From: Heterobasidion occidentale
Lineage: Eukaryota; Basidiomycota; Agaricomycetes; Russulales; Bondarzewiaceae
Assembly (NCBI GenBank): GCA_039111635.1
Contig: JBCAQO010000014.1
Span: forward strand, 620,001-684,000
DNA: 64,000 nt
Direction: 5' to 3'
Below, one piece after another: positions 1 through 12,404 of this stretch. How positions within the stretch are numbered: the first letter of the stretch is position 1; each line of letters starts with the position of its first letter. A model generated the notes under the pieces. It was given only the letters and a program-made list of their open reading frames with translations. It had not been told where the DNA came from and ran no database searches. Position numbers and translations under genes: made by a program.

Positions 1-394
1 GCAATAAGATGAACGATCCTCACAACAGTGAAATAGCATAACCACTGTATTTGTCCAAAAGGAGTAAAGCAAGCAATGGGCCAGACTGGAATTCATAAGA
101 GACGAGCAAGCGAACCAAGAAACCAAGAAACCAGTAATAGGCAGAGGAGGGCAGAGATGATAGAGAATGCAATGCAGCAAGACGTACACGACCATGGCAA
201 TCATGAAGATTGAAAAAACCTGGGGATGAAGAACAAAAAGCATATGTCCATGCGCCGATGATTATGGGGATGGAAAAGGATGTGTTGAGATGAGATCTGC
301 TAGAGAGTCGGGATGAGAAGAAAGAAAATACTACAACAACGTCCGAAGCAATGCGCGGCAGAAGTACAGCAATGACTTAAGATAGCTCTTCAGA
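1..394. other. Flank 3' of the first gene
   Basis: No coding region is supported. The sequence is purine-rich on the plus strand and sits downstream of the minus-strand gene that ends at 395, so it probably holds that gene's 3' UTR. The gene beyond the left edge cannot be seen. Confidence 0.4.
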
Positions 395-2281
395 TCACCA
401 CGAAGTATGTCTGGAACCCTGTGGTCCCAGGCCGGCCCCGTTACTATACCCCGTGGATGCATATATACGAGGGGGCATAGACACAAATGGCGGCTGTAAG
501 GAAACCATAGGATACGGCGCCGCACCCGGGTATGCGGGATACGGACCTAGATATGGTGCTAATGGAGGTGCAGCAGGATATGGCTGCATGCCATAGCCGC
601 CAGAAGGGTACATGACGGGATAAACTGGAGGAGGGGGGAATGTAAACGTCCCGACAGAGGCCGGCGCCGTGGGCGGAGGACGAGTGGGTGCTGGGCGTGA
701 AGGATCAATCCAACCATCGAGATGTGACGACCGACGATTATGTTTTTGCTTTACGTTTCCCGAACCCTTCTTCCTGACAGACAAAGCCGGTGGTCGTATC
801 GTAGAGCCGTAAGGAATAAAAGCGTCCTCCGTATCGGCATCTTCAGCTGGATTCATGAGCACATCTTGCCGCGGCGCGAAATCGTTTGAGGGTGCGGGCA
901 TCTCGCCGTTCTCGCCCGCCGACATCTTGATCCACCCGTCGCTTCCTCTTTGGAACAACTTGCGGACAGTCTCGCGCGTAAGTTGCGCCGGTCTCGAAGA
1001 TGACTGTTCTTCTTGTTCTCCTTCTGACCGCGTCAATTGCCTGCCACGAGAAGAGGTGGAACAACGAAGACGATCGATGATTTCCCGAGTGCGAGAATGA
1101 GGCTTGCGCGCTCGTGCGGATGCATTCAATAAAAACGGCGGTAGGTACGTGGAGGCGTCCCTGGAGCCGTCGTAGACAGAGTAATAGAAGCCTTGTTCAT
1201 CCTTGTGAAGGCTCACACTTGGTGGTAAGGAGCTCGAGCGAGTGTGCGACGTGTGTGACGACTCGGATCGCAGCTCATCAGATACCCGCGGGCTGGAAGA
1301 ATTCGACGAGGGGGAGATCGGCTGGGGCGAGGAGTTCAACCTCGAGAAATTACCTCGATGAAATAATTTGGTCAGTATGTGAGGAGCCTGTCTCACTCGT
1401 GAGCCACACTCACAGTCTACGTCATCGTTCACTGCCCTAGCATACGTCCGCTGAGGTTTTGGCGTCGACGGCATCTCCTCTGACTCGACTGACTGCTCTG
1501 AGTCGGTGAGATCTATGATCTCGCGCTTTTGCTTTTCTAGGGGCAGGTCGAGATCTAGATCGAGAATGGATGGCCAGACGTTCGTCTTCGCAGTGACTGA
1601 GGCGACTGCGGCGTGATAGACCTCATGATCCAATCGAGGTAGCACCGTACCCGATATCGCTTGAGTTTCTCTATCCCAATTCTCCTGCGCCGAGCCCGTA
1701 GGAGGGATGTTGCCACACAAAAGAGAAACACGGCGAGCCTGTGCAGCTAGGTCCGCGCCAGCCGCTTCCTCCCCCGGAGCTGTAAGAAAACCAACGGCGT
1801 TCTCGTACCTTTGAACAACCAAGTCCGCGCCCATGACACCCAATAAGCCAGGATTCAAATCTACACCTCCGCCCCTACCACGAGAGGCATCGCAAGGACA
1901 CAGTCGGTGACGAATCTCCTGACACCCATTACAGCAAATTAGAAGCTCCGAGCCGGAGGAATGTGTGACGAGGAGATTGTCGTGATAGTGCGGAGGTTTC
2001 GTGGGACCTATGGGAGATGTTCGCATTCGTACACGTCGTCGTGCCTCGGGGTAAGTCCACGAAACACCACTAAGGGTCGCTCGCCACCAATCCTTCGACA
2101 AGATCACCCAATCATTCTGCTCCCAGGCATCCTTCTCACCCGAGCAACTCATAGTGTCGTTGGGCATCACTCGTAAGCTGGCAACAAAATGGAAGTGTGA
2201 GATGCTCTCAGAATGAGGTTTTATGCTTACCAGTCGAGGCCGCACAGCGGACCACAATGAGCAGCGGGGGTTGAGCAGCAA
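395..2281 (-). CDS. Low-complexity protein of unknown function
   Basis: I do not recognise this gene. The main exon is open for about 600 codons. The N-terminal third has a short cysteine cluster (CCNGC, then CPC) that could bind metal but fits no family I know. The middle is Ser/Arg/Glu-rich, with an acidic stretch LDLDLDLPLEKQKR. The C-terminal 100 residues are Pro/Tyr/Gly-rich (PPPPVYPVMYPSGGYG), typical of disordered adaptor or RNA-associated proteins. The start is uncertain. A good donor (GTAAGC near 2230) and acceptor (TTGCCAG near 2176) lie inside the 5' part of the frame and define a 53-nt intron, which would change the N terminus before MPNDTMSCSG. I read it as a real, probably fungal-specific gene because of its length and amino-acid bias. 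Confidence 0.55.
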   Translation of the reverse strand: MLLNPRCSLWSAVRPRLVSIKPHSESISHFHFVASLRVMPNDTMSCSGEKDAWEQNDWVILSKDWWRATLSGVSWTYPEARRRVRMRTSPIGPTKPPHYHDNLLVTHSSGSELLICCNGCQEIRHRLCPCDASRGRGGGVDLNPGLLGVMGADLVVQRYENAVGFLTAPGEEAAGADLAAQARRVSLLCGNIPPTGSAQENWDRETQAISGTVLPRLDHEVYHAAVASVTAKTNVWPSILDLDLDLPLEKQKREIIDLTDSEQSVESEEMPSTPKPQRTYARAVNDDVDCECGSRVRQAPHILTKLFHRGNFSRLNSSPQPISPSSNSSSPRVSDELRSESSHTSHTRSSSLPPSVSLHKDEQGFYYSVYDGSRDASTYLPPFLLNASARARKPHSRTREIIDRLRCSTSSRGRQLTRSEGEQEEQSSSRPAQLTRETVRKLFQRGSDGWIKMSAGENGEMPAPSNDFAPRQDVLMNPAEDADTEDAFIPYGSTIRPPALSVRKKGSGNVKQKHNRRSSHLDGWIDPSRPAPTRPPPTAPASVGTFTFPPPPVYPVMYPSGGYGMQPYPAAPPLAPYLGPYPAYPGAAPYPMVSLQPPFVSMPPRIYASTGYSNGAGLGPQGSRHTSW

Positions 2282-2598
2282 GACAGGAGGGATAGAAAAT
2301 TCAATCTAGCATATGTTAGAGTTGTGGATGGGTGTGGAGAGCACGTTGAGTGAGCGGAAGCCAGATGTCTCAGTATTCTCCTGCTCTGTTGCTGTATTTC
2401 TGATATCTTCCCACGCCAGGTTATCATCAGATAAATGTAATACAATTAGTCTTGACGAACGTCAATATTAAAACAATAACATTAACCCCTACAGACGACC
2501 ATAGACCTGAGTGTAATCACAATGTAAAGCTGGAAGGCTCCAAACAATGAGCCCTGTGGTCGAGCCACGATAGCCTAGTTGTGAGTCCATCAAGGATT

Positions 2599-3366
2599 TT
2601 ACCTGAAGACCTCCTTTTCAGTCGTCACAAGGACATCCATGGACACATTGGAGGGGCGAGGTTTCAGCTGCTTGAAAGATCTCTTGGAAAGCAGGAGGGG
2701 GTTGACCGGAACTAAGACAGAGGACGCGCTAGGTGACTCAAGAGACGGTAGGCGAGACCGCAAACTCTGCGCCATTGATGGGAGCTTTCGGATGCGTTTG
2801 GGAGCCTCGATGGGGTAGAAGGGACGAGCTTCAGCCGATGTCTTAAATGAAACTGCCCGAGCGCGCCTATATTCGTCGTTCCCACCACGAGATGAGACAT
2901 TGGGAGAAGAGCGCCCCGCGCCTAATTGATGGCGGCGGAAAGGCGACTCGGGATATTGAACGGGGACTCTGGCGTGAGCATCAGAGTTATTTGGTGTTCT
3001 CGGAAATGTTGTGTTCCTTGAGTCCTTCCGGACAGACTCTGGGCCATCGCCCCGCAAAGTAGAGCCGTCAAGCTTGCCGAAGTCCTCTAGTGAGGTGGCA
3101 CGATGTCCTTCGGGTGAGATCAAATGACTAGGAAGGATAGCATCCGTGGCCTGGGCAGGCCTTTGAATACGTTTCGAAGGGACAATAGAGCGGAAAAATC
3201 CCAACGCTCGACGAAGAGGTGTCCTCGGAGACTCAACCGACCCTTTAGTTATGCCATCCAGCCGAGAAGTATCCAATGATACAGATACTTCTCGAGAGTA
3301 GTGGGAGTTATCGGCAGGCCACGGGAAGGTTGGTTGCTGTGCTTCTGTGACAGAAAGGAAATGCAT
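2599..3366 (-). CDS. Hypothetical basic, disordered protein
   Basis: This is an uninterrupted 255-codon frame with no recognised domain. It is rich in Ser, Arg and Pro, with short basic patches such as RRALGFFRSIVPSKRIQR and APKRIRKLPS that resemble nuclear or phosphoregulatory linkers. There is no signal peptide or membrane segment. It lies in the same orientation as the neighbouring genes with its own upstream gap. It may be one exon of a longer gene. Confidence rests on frame length only. Confidence 0.4.
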   Translation of the reverse strand: MHFLSVTEAQQPTFPWPADNSHYSREVSVSLDTSRLDGITKGSVESPRTPLRRALGFFRSIVPSKRIQRPAQATDAILPSHLISPEGHRATSLEDFGKLDGSTLRGDGPESVRKDSRNTTFPRTPNNSDAHARVPVQYPESPFRRHQLGAGRSSPNVSSRGGNDEYRRARAVSFKTSAEARPFYPIEAPKRIRKLPSMAQSLRSRLPSLESPSASSVLVPVNPLLLSKRSFKQLKPRPSNVSMDVLVTTEKEVFR

Positions 3367-4516
3367 TGTATTCGCGCGACGATGAGTGAAGCGCTGTGTA
3401 TCCAGTCTGTCAGGACACGCATGTGAGTGGAAACAACTTTCCTCTCTTTGTCTAAGGCTGTCGATGTCCGCTGTTGGTCGCTATTCCAGAGCTTAGAGAG
3501 CGACGATGTCAGAGTTGGGCAAGAAATACACGCACAAGTACTCGTGGGCGCAACGACGCACTCGAATTTGAAGCATCCATCTTTGTTGTGTGGTGAGTCG
3601 GTAGATCTGAGGGTCAGCGAATAGTGTGAGGAGGTATAAGGATGGGTGTGGAGGCAACGGCGGTTTTCTCTTTTGATATGCCGCGGTGGCATCGCCGCAA
3701 TCTGGATCTGGTCATCGTACCCGCAGTCAAAGACAAAGGAAAGACAAAACATGAAACAATGGCCAGTGTTCAAACGAACGTGGCGGAGATGTCAAACGCT
3801 TGTGGTATGTCATTGACGCTATGCCACACAAGCCACAGTATCATAAATAGTGGGCAAAACTCGCGAGGCATCCACGCGTTTCCTGTTTGCCTCAAATCCT
3901 GAGCCATGTCAACGACAGCAAGTCCCAAGGTGGGTCGTATTATGAAGCTTTTGCCACTGTGATACGAAAGTTCAAATGGTCGATTCTGGGACAGGAAATG
4001 GTACCTTATTCGGATGACGATAATAACGAGAAAGTGGAAATATCGACAGCGAGGAAGGTCATTTTCCTCGGTCGCGGGCATCGTGGGCAATACGGCATGC
4101 TGGTGAGGAGTTTTGTGTCGAATTCATGACTTGTGCATTGAACTCGGTAGTTGACAGAAGGCCAGCCTGTCACTTGGGTGTTTGTGGCAAGGGCCCCTTC
4201 ATTTGGGCAGAAGGTCCAAAAAGGTCCAGAGAAACAGCACTGATCGTTGCAGTCGAAGCGTACTCGAGTACATGCGAGGATACAAAAGATGATAATAAAT
4301 TAGACGGTGATAAATATGCGATCCGGAAGACCTATCATAATTAGTAATATACTTTCCCCACTTGTCTCAAGCTTGTGCACTAATGTTATAGTGAAATAAT
4401 CCGTACAGTCCATTCGATCCCCCTTCCCCCATCGCAAAACCTCAGCCTACAGATTCCGAATACTTCTAGCGCCATATTAGTATCGACACCCGCTCAGGCA
4501 ATCCTCCAGGTACGTT
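3367..4516. other. Intergenic, no supported gene
   Basis: About 1.1 kb between two minus-strand hypothetical genes. Several short frames overlap on both strands, but none has protein-like composition or plausible splice partners. It presumably contains the promoter of the 2599-3366 gene and the 3' flank of the 4517-5469 gene. Confidence 0.35.
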
Positions 4517-5469
4517 CTATTTCGTCGCTCGGTGAATCGGCGATACCGAAAACGCCATGCCGGGAGATTGTCTAGGCAGCGCACCAAGAGAAGGCGAGGC
4601 CCTCGAGTACGACGCCCTAGAAAACCCTCTGAGTGGGATTCTCCTATCGCTGAGACCCGACGTCTCGACTCGTAGTATTGGTTTGTGAGCCGATGATTCA
4701 GTAGTGAGATTATGGCTAGGCACTTTGTAGGACGCTTGGTGGGATTTGAGACTCTGAAAGAGAGCCTCGAAATCTGCCTCCGCTGAATATGGAGAGGTAG
4801 GAGCTGGTAGGTCAGGGAAGGGAAATCGAGGATACTAGAAAAGAATCAAGAGCTACGTTCGTCAATAATGCTGTGGAAGGTAAAGCGAACAATTACCTCT
4901 CGAGCTGCATCCTCATAATCTGAAGCTGATGATCTGGAAGAGAATTTATGCGGCATCGGTGGGCGGCAAGCTCTGATACGGCGGCGGCTGGACCCTACGT
5001 CGACATCGACCAGTGAAGTTGATGTCAAGATGAAGAATCCGTCGGAGATAGAGATGTCGCCAAAGGCTGAAAGCGTATAGCCGTCATCGGTGTTTATATC
5101 GATATCGAACTGCCTTTTCTGTCCCTCTTGATCATCAACAGCGGGAGATAAGGTCGAGGCACGCGAATGGAAGGATGTGTAACGGGACATGTTCTTCAAT
5201 ACAACATTGAATTCAGAACAAACAAAGAGGCCTGAACGTTGACTTACACTGTGCGTCGAGGGTGGTGGAGGATTGAGTAGAATCAGGTCAACTAGAGGCC
5301 ATACTTGCGTCCATTCTTTTGTACCTGTTAGAGCCACGCATTGACCACAAGGCAAACAAAACATGAGGCATCCTGAAGCGTTTGAACGCCTGAACGCCTG
5401 TAGACAATTGCGGTTCTGAGCGGCCAAACGCTGCGGAAGTGAACGTGGTTTCACGCAGGTCACAGCCAC
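4517..5469 (-). CDS. Hypothetical protein, at least two exons
   Basis: I do not recognise this gene. Two exons join cleanly: a 62-nt intron (4835-4896, GTAATT...TTTCTAG, phase 0) links a frame ending DYEDAARE to one starting YPRFPFPDLPAPTS, which runs to a stop at 4517. A further intron is likely near 5190-5250 (donor GTAAGT after PPPPSTHS), before MSRYTSFHSRAS. The protein is Ser/Arg-rich and disordered, with an acidic segment (QFDIDINTDDGYT). The first methionine (5469 or an internal one) is not settled. Confidence 0.45.
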
Positions 5470-5659
5470 AGACGCGTTTAGATGCAGGGTCTGCGGTGCA
5501 AATAGTTGTCAACAACGCGTGTTCTCCACAAGTTGATGTGCGTGTTCATGGCCTGCTCGACACATTTGTCCGGTGCTCCTGGCATGCACAGCGTGTGCTT
5601 ACTTCGGGTAGAGTTCAGCTGGGTACATCTTAGATCGCCATTCTTCATTCGCACACATC

Positions 5660-7197
5660 ATGATCTCATCTCGGTCAACGCCGTCCTACTTGCAAGCAGA
5701 CTCGGCCACTAGGCATCAAGCTTCTCGGAATGACGGTGCTCTTAGGCAGACCACCTATGTTTATACCCCTCCTAGTCACCGTCTTCTCTATAGAGGCTCT
5801 CTATCTGTGGAAGGGTCTCGTCTGCTCCTCGACGGATTGACGTTCACCATTCCTCTGCACGATGACGATTCCGGCAGCAGTCTACTCGACAATCCCCTTG
5901 CTCTTGCACTTGAAAGTATGCGTGGGCGGACTCTCTGTCTTTCAGGCTCGGCAAAATTAAGCTCGGTTCACCTGGATCGATCAGGCAGCGTCAGCCTGTC
6001 AGTCTACTAATTCCCCATTCGAGCGTGTCGATATAACTTTCTTCTCTCGACAGTGATATTCACCCAGCAGCCGCTTTGACGAAGCTATATCTAGAACACC
6101 AACTTTGTTCTTTTCCTATAATATCAGCAGATAACACAACAGAACATGGCATCCGGATTACGCTCGGAGACCCTAGTGTGTTCTCTACAAACCTGCCCGA
6201 CTGTCAGATTCGCTGACATTGTTTCTCCTATGTGCGTTCAGATAGCCAAGACAGCTCGGAAATCATGGTTTATGGTCAACTCCTATCCCAATCAAGCCCT
6301 TTACCACCGACTCCGTCGACGTCTTCTTCGACCTCTAGCTCATCCCTTCCTTGCCTACATTTGCGTGTAGCGCGAATAGTGCCTTCTCCAGTCCCCACAC
6401 GCGTCGCTCGACCAGACGATCCATCTCCACGCTTCCCTCCACCAATCTCTTTTGGAACAAAACGGCGCATGGATACTCAGAATGACACCCTCGTCGACTT
6501 GGCCTCAGTCAAGAAGCAAAAGTCTCTCATCGACGACGTGCGAGCAAAGGGCAAACGAAAAGCAGACGAGCGCCCGACATTGAGTCATGCGCAAGAGGCA
6601 ATGACTCGGATTCCGAAAGCTCCTGTCAAGGGCGCCAGCGGTATCAATCTTAAGAGCCACGAAGATGATGTCTTCAAGGTTCCTTTATTGCCGCGTTCAT
6701 TAGCTTGGCCAGAAAGCGATATGACTGGACCAGGTAAGGGGAAGGCCAAGGAAACCGATATCGTGAAGGAACTGGAGAAAGCCAACAAATCCGTATGTGA
6801 CGTTTGCCCTCCACACAGTAACATCGGGCCCTGAGCTGTCATGCAGTTGGTCAAAAAAGCTGCCGTCGATTGCCTTACCGCCTGTGGCATTCAGAAGACC
6901 CATCCCGAATTCAAGGAGCTGTGGGGATTCATTTACAGAGGCACGGAGTTTGCCTTGGTAGGCGTGCCTTTGGTGTCGGTTGCCTATTTTTGGTATTCAT
7001 CGAGCGTTTATTCACAACAGAGATCGCGAATGAAGTCCTGCGCGGTCGACATACGCATGGTGAACAGAACAGCCAAAGCGCATGCAAAGATGTACATTGA
7101 CGGCATCACCCAGTCATCTACCAGCCAGGGCGGGGCAGACTTGGAAAATGTCAGCAATGCTTCGAGAAGCGGCGATCGCGCTAATGGAGAAGGATGA
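5660..7197 (+). CDS. SLD7: Sld7-like DNA replication initiation protein
   Basis: In yeast, Sld7 binds Sld3 and helps load Cdc45 at origins. The model has five exons, 5660-5997, 6054-6202, 6242-6792, 6847-6957 and 7021-7197, which sum to 442 codons with all phases matching. Introns are 56, 39, 54 and 63 nt. The N-terminal half contains LCLSGSAKL and a YSQDSSEIMVYGQL strand, consistent with the Sld7 N-terminal barrel. A Ser/Pro linker and basic stretches (KKQKSLIDDVRAKGKRKADE) follow. The C-terminal helical domain carries AVDCLTACGIQKTHPEFKEL, FIYRGTEFAL and MKSCAVDIRMVNRTAKAHAK, which I match to the Sld7 C-terminal family from memory. The 39-nt intron is short. The family call is likely but untested. 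Confidence 0.6.
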
Positions 7198-7437
7198 TGC
7201 GCGGTGAATGCTTTAGATGTTGATCCTTGTTCATGTAGGTCAGAACCTGTTGCTTGTTCTACTCAGACGTTCGTGTATTTCACCCTGAGTCCGATCAGAC
7301 CAAACCCAGTACAGTATACGCCATCGGACATCCATGCGGAAAATGTCTGTTCTCGCAAATGTTCAAGAAAGAGGGCACCCACTCAGGCGGCACGGTCAGC
7401 CAATCCTTCGTGCTTCCGGCTCACGAAACTATTCAGG

Positions 7438-8028
7438 TCAAGTCTAGGAAAGGTAGTATGTTACGATATGGAACGACTGCCAACAGATGGTTGCTGTACT
7501 AACCGGTTTAGCGGTGTCCGCGAAATCTGCGTCGCTGCCATCTCCGACCATTCCAGGGATGATACCAGCCTTGACAGCCTCTAGAAACAGGCTCCGAGCT
7601 TGGATGGTCGGCGTTACGCTGAGCCGTGATAGGATCAGCGAGATCACGATGTGGCCACCTCGTTGAAAAAAAAATACCTGGGAATGAGAGCAGTCAAGGT
7701 AGCAGCAGGGATGGCAGTCGGGCTGGTGCAGTTGCAGAACGCAAAACAGAAGCCCATCGTGCTCGCTTGAGTACACAAGTCAGGAAGAAGTGGATTTTCG
7801 GCCTCCGAGAATGTGTCGCCGGTCGGCTGCTTGTTGATGTTCCCTTGCGTTGTTTTGCTTGAAAGCGGGCTTCTGGAGCATAATTTCTGGTATCAGCTCA
7901 TGTCGTTCCGGTAACCTGCAAGGAAGTGTATGCAGTACTCACACTGCGAGGGGCGCGGCAAGGCACAGGGCTATGTTCAAGAGCATGAACAGGGCCCAAA
8001 AAACAGTCGAAGCAGTCCAGTAGCGCAT
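7438..8028 (-). CDS. Small secreted cysteine-containing protein
   Basis: The model has four exons in transcription order: 8028-7943, 7872-7678, 7618-7504 and 7443-7438. Introns are 70, 59 and 60 nt, and the total is 134 codons including the stop, all in phase. The N terminus is a clear signal peptide (MRYWTASTVFWALFMLLNIA, then LCLAAP). The mature part is about 105 residues, with four cysteines packed in LCTQASTMGFCFAFCNC, followed by an Ala/Leu helix (FLEAVKAGIIPGMVGDGSDA). No known family is recognised. Size, secretion signal and cysteines fit the small secreted proteins abundant in wood-decay fungi. The last exon is only ACT-TGA; if that intron is retained, the protein ends about 20 residues later in a different tail. 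Confidence 0.55.
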
Positions 8029-8771
8029 GTTTTGAACAAAGGGAGTACGAAGAATATTGAATATTTGACAAGTAATAGAAGCGGGCAACCAGTGCCTCGA
8101 ATGTAATAAGGACAGAAGGGGGCAGGGGGCAGGCCAGCTTGAAGCGCTCAATGGAGAATGCGCCATGAACTATATACTCGGATCATTGATTATCTACAGA
8201 TGGGCACTCAACTCTTGAGGCGCTGCGTGTCCCCCATCATCTGGAACCGCTATGGAAACCGTTCGGTTCAGCGCAAGTCACGTTCATGAGCACAAAAATA
8301 CCAGGTGTCGCGGAAAGACTTCAACTAGGGTGACAGATCTTGACAGATCCGATTCCGGCGTCGGTGGTCGCTGATCTCATGGAAAGATACACCACGGGGG
8401 CAGAAGATGATTTTAACCTTAAATGCTACCTGATGTGCTATTGGCCTGTTCTGGAACCAATTCTCGAATATCAATCAATCGACTGTTCGAGAGAAAGCAT
8501 CTTGACCCGCACAGGCAGTCGTGCTACGCAGCATCATTTTTGACTGTTGAGAAATAGAGCGCTCAGAAACGTGCAAGAGAAGGAATGATTGTTTATTTAA
8601 CGGTATAAGTATGACCACGCTGGAAATACATGTTGCTGGGCAAAAAGAGCTTTCTATTCGCTCTCTAAGTCGAGCTCAACCCGCTGAAAACTAAGAAAAG
8701 ACCGGATGATTAGGAAGGAGGCCTGTACAACATCTGTTAAACAACCAGTTCGCGCGACAAGGCCTCATAGC
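8029..8771. other. Intergenic between secreted protein and peroxidase
   Basis: Holds the promoter of the small secreted protein on the minus strand and the 3' flank of the manganese peroxidase gene. I see no convincing coding frame. Confidence 0.4.
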
Positions 8772-10428
<1,657 letters not shown>

Positions 10429-12189
10429 GACAAATTTTGTGACAAAGGCACTAATAATGTTAACGCAGACTGCATAGAGACGGGAAAAAACTCACAGTAC
10501 TTCTTTGCAATGGCGAATGACAACGGTCAGATATCTCAACGTTCAGCCATATGAACAGTGTCAATACGGTTCATCTCCAATAAGATGTCAGCGATTTTCC
10601 TAAAACACTGATATCAAATGTGTTCCGAGGATGATTGCAAACAATTTTTCACCTTGATGCTTGCAGGAGGCGGGGGCGGCAGACGGTAGCACATGAAACG
10701 GAACACTGGAATGTCAAAAAAGAACAAGGATCTGAGGGAAGATACTCACGCGAAACTGAAGCCGCCAAGTAGTGAACATCCGGGTACTGCGCGCACGATG
10801 ACCCGCATTCTCGATTTACACTTGATGCTACACAATTGGTGAGCGCTGTGAGAAAACGAGGGTTCCATGTATCGATAGCTACAGGAAAGTCCTTCAGCAT
10901 CATGTTGCGTTCACTGGGAAGCAAAGATGGGCATGTTCATCCGTACCGGGGCGCTCTTCCAGCAAGATGGAATGTAAACCTGAGTTCGACTCAGGCACCC
11001 AGTTGGCTTTCGGGGCGGTATTCGATAGGCATCGGTTTCTCACACAGCGTGATGAGATGCATCCGCTTTCTTGGAACTGTCGACTGCCCTCTCGCCAAGT
11101 GGGTTCCGCACAATCACCTCTACCTTAAGATATGACTGTCGTAAATTTTATGCTTTGACCCGGGCGTCAGAGAAAAATGTTACTCACTCTTTCATTGAAG
11201 CCCATCCTGAGATCACAGGAAGGAAAGCATCAAATACCAATGCGGCTCCGGTAGGTGCAACCCAATGAACCTGTTTTTACCCACGAAATTCACCGTTCCC
11301 ACAAGCCAGCTGCCATGACGGATTTATGGGAGTCTGACCAGGTTTGGTTGGGAAGGTTCTTAGAAAAGCTCCTCGTCTCTATCGATGCAATGATCAGGGA
11401 CGAAGAGCAGTGCTTTTTTGGACGTTCCGCGTAAAGACCGAGTGCCTACGCAGTGGCACGTAACAGCTCTTCACCTGCACAGCCTCATGTCCTAGATCCT
11501 GGCCAAGCGTCCCGCTCGAGTGAACATTCTGCCTGGACGAAGCACTAGGCGTCCGAGGGAGCAATCCCAAGGACCTAGTTGCAACACTCTTCCTGAGGTA
11601 TCATGGAGAATAGTTGCTGAAAACTCTCGTTTCTCCACGTGAATCGTACCCCAGGATACTCGAGTCGTGCATTGGAAAGCCTGGAGTGGAGGTAAGGGAG
11701 TAGTGTCAACCATACATGATCCAGATAGTACAAAGAAACGGTGCAGCGCCTACGTGACTGCAGTATGTTGACCGGGCCCAAAACTATGTATATAGACATT
11801 AACACGTGTGGAACGAACAGAGGGAAGCGAGTCCCTTATGATGGAAGACATCAATCGACACAGATGATGGCGGAGCTTCAGCGAAGATTTTTATTGCAAG
11901 AAGTAGTCTGAGCAGGACCGAATGTGCAAGATAAGAAAAACAAGTGTCGACGGCGAACTTTAGGCCGGCTGAGCGTACAGATGAATCTTCTATGCCTCGA
12001 ACTGCTCGTATCCTACCTGTAGCTAGGATGGGGGATACTGGCCAGCGCTGTTTTGAAAACGGTAAGGAACATGCGAGGCGGATTGAGGTAATATTGAAGC
12101 TTGAGGAGGCCGTACCCGATGACGGGAAGACAAATTAGCGTGGTGAGACGTTAAACCAATATGTAGAGCCAATTCGATACTCACTTCAA
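10429..12189. other. Long intergenic region upstream of peroxidase
   Basis: About 1.8 kb without a supported gene. It contains the peroxidase promoter elements and a tRNA-like T-arm fragment near 10970-10995 that lacks a matching 5' half. Frames of 60-110 codons on both strands show no domain, signal peptide or coherent splice structure. Confidence 0.4.
10788..10795. promoter_or_regulatory. Putative metal-response element
   Basis: TGCGCGCA is a palindrome that matches the consensus TGCRCNC on both strands. It lies about 447 bp upstream of the manganese peroxidase start. TGCRCNC elements are described in promoters of Mn-inducible peroxidase genes. One octamer can occur by chance. Confidence 0.35.
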
Positions 12190-12261
12190 GCCCGTTTAGC
12201 TCAGTGGTAGAGCGCGCCACTCGTAATGGTGAGGTCGGTTGTTCAATCCAGCCAATGGGCA
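12190..12261 (+). tRNA. tRNA-Thr (anticodon CGT), no intron
   Basis: A complete 72-nt cloverleaf folds by hand. Acceptor GCCCGTT pairs with AATGGGC (one G-U). D arm GCTC/GAGC has loop AGTGGTA. The anticodon stem CGCCA/TGGTG has loop CTCGTAA, so the anticodon is CGT, reading the Thr codon ACG. The T arm GGTTG/CAGCC has loop TTCAATC. The discriminator is A. A and B boxes are intact and a TTTT tract at 12281-12284 can end Pol III transcription. CCA is not encoded, as expected for a nuclear gene. Confidence 0.92.
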
Positions 12262-12280
12262 TTGGTTAAAGACGATTTGC

Positions 12281-12284
12281 TTTT
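12281..12284 (+). terminator. Pol III terminator of tRNA-Thr
   Basis: TTTT, 20 nt after the end of the tRNA on the same strand. Confidence 0.5.
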
Positions 12285-12404
12285 GGCTGTGCCCTCCCTC
12301 CTTTTGCTAATCCTAGCATCCACACTCGCCTATGAAATAATATGATACCATCACACACGAGCACACCATCGTTATAGACAATTATTAAATTCCAGTGCGG
12401 TATC

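Noticed and set aside
7204..7584. Plus-strand frames of 82 and 126 codons after the Sld7-like gene
   Set aside because: They overlap the coherent four-exon secreted protein model on the opposite strand, and the Sld7-like protein already ends at 7197.
10649..10924. A 91-codon minus-strand frame upstream of the peroxidase
   Set aside because: Many cysteines but no signal peptide and no partner exons. It covers the putative promoter of the peroxidase.
10950..11005. Possible tRNA: CCTGA-GTTCGAC-TCAGG looks like a T arm followed by CACCCAG
   Set aside because: No D arm or box A upstream. The nearest candidate acceptor half (CTGGGAA near 10914) leaves two mismatches, and the putative anticodon loop has six bases. 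At most a tRNA remnant.
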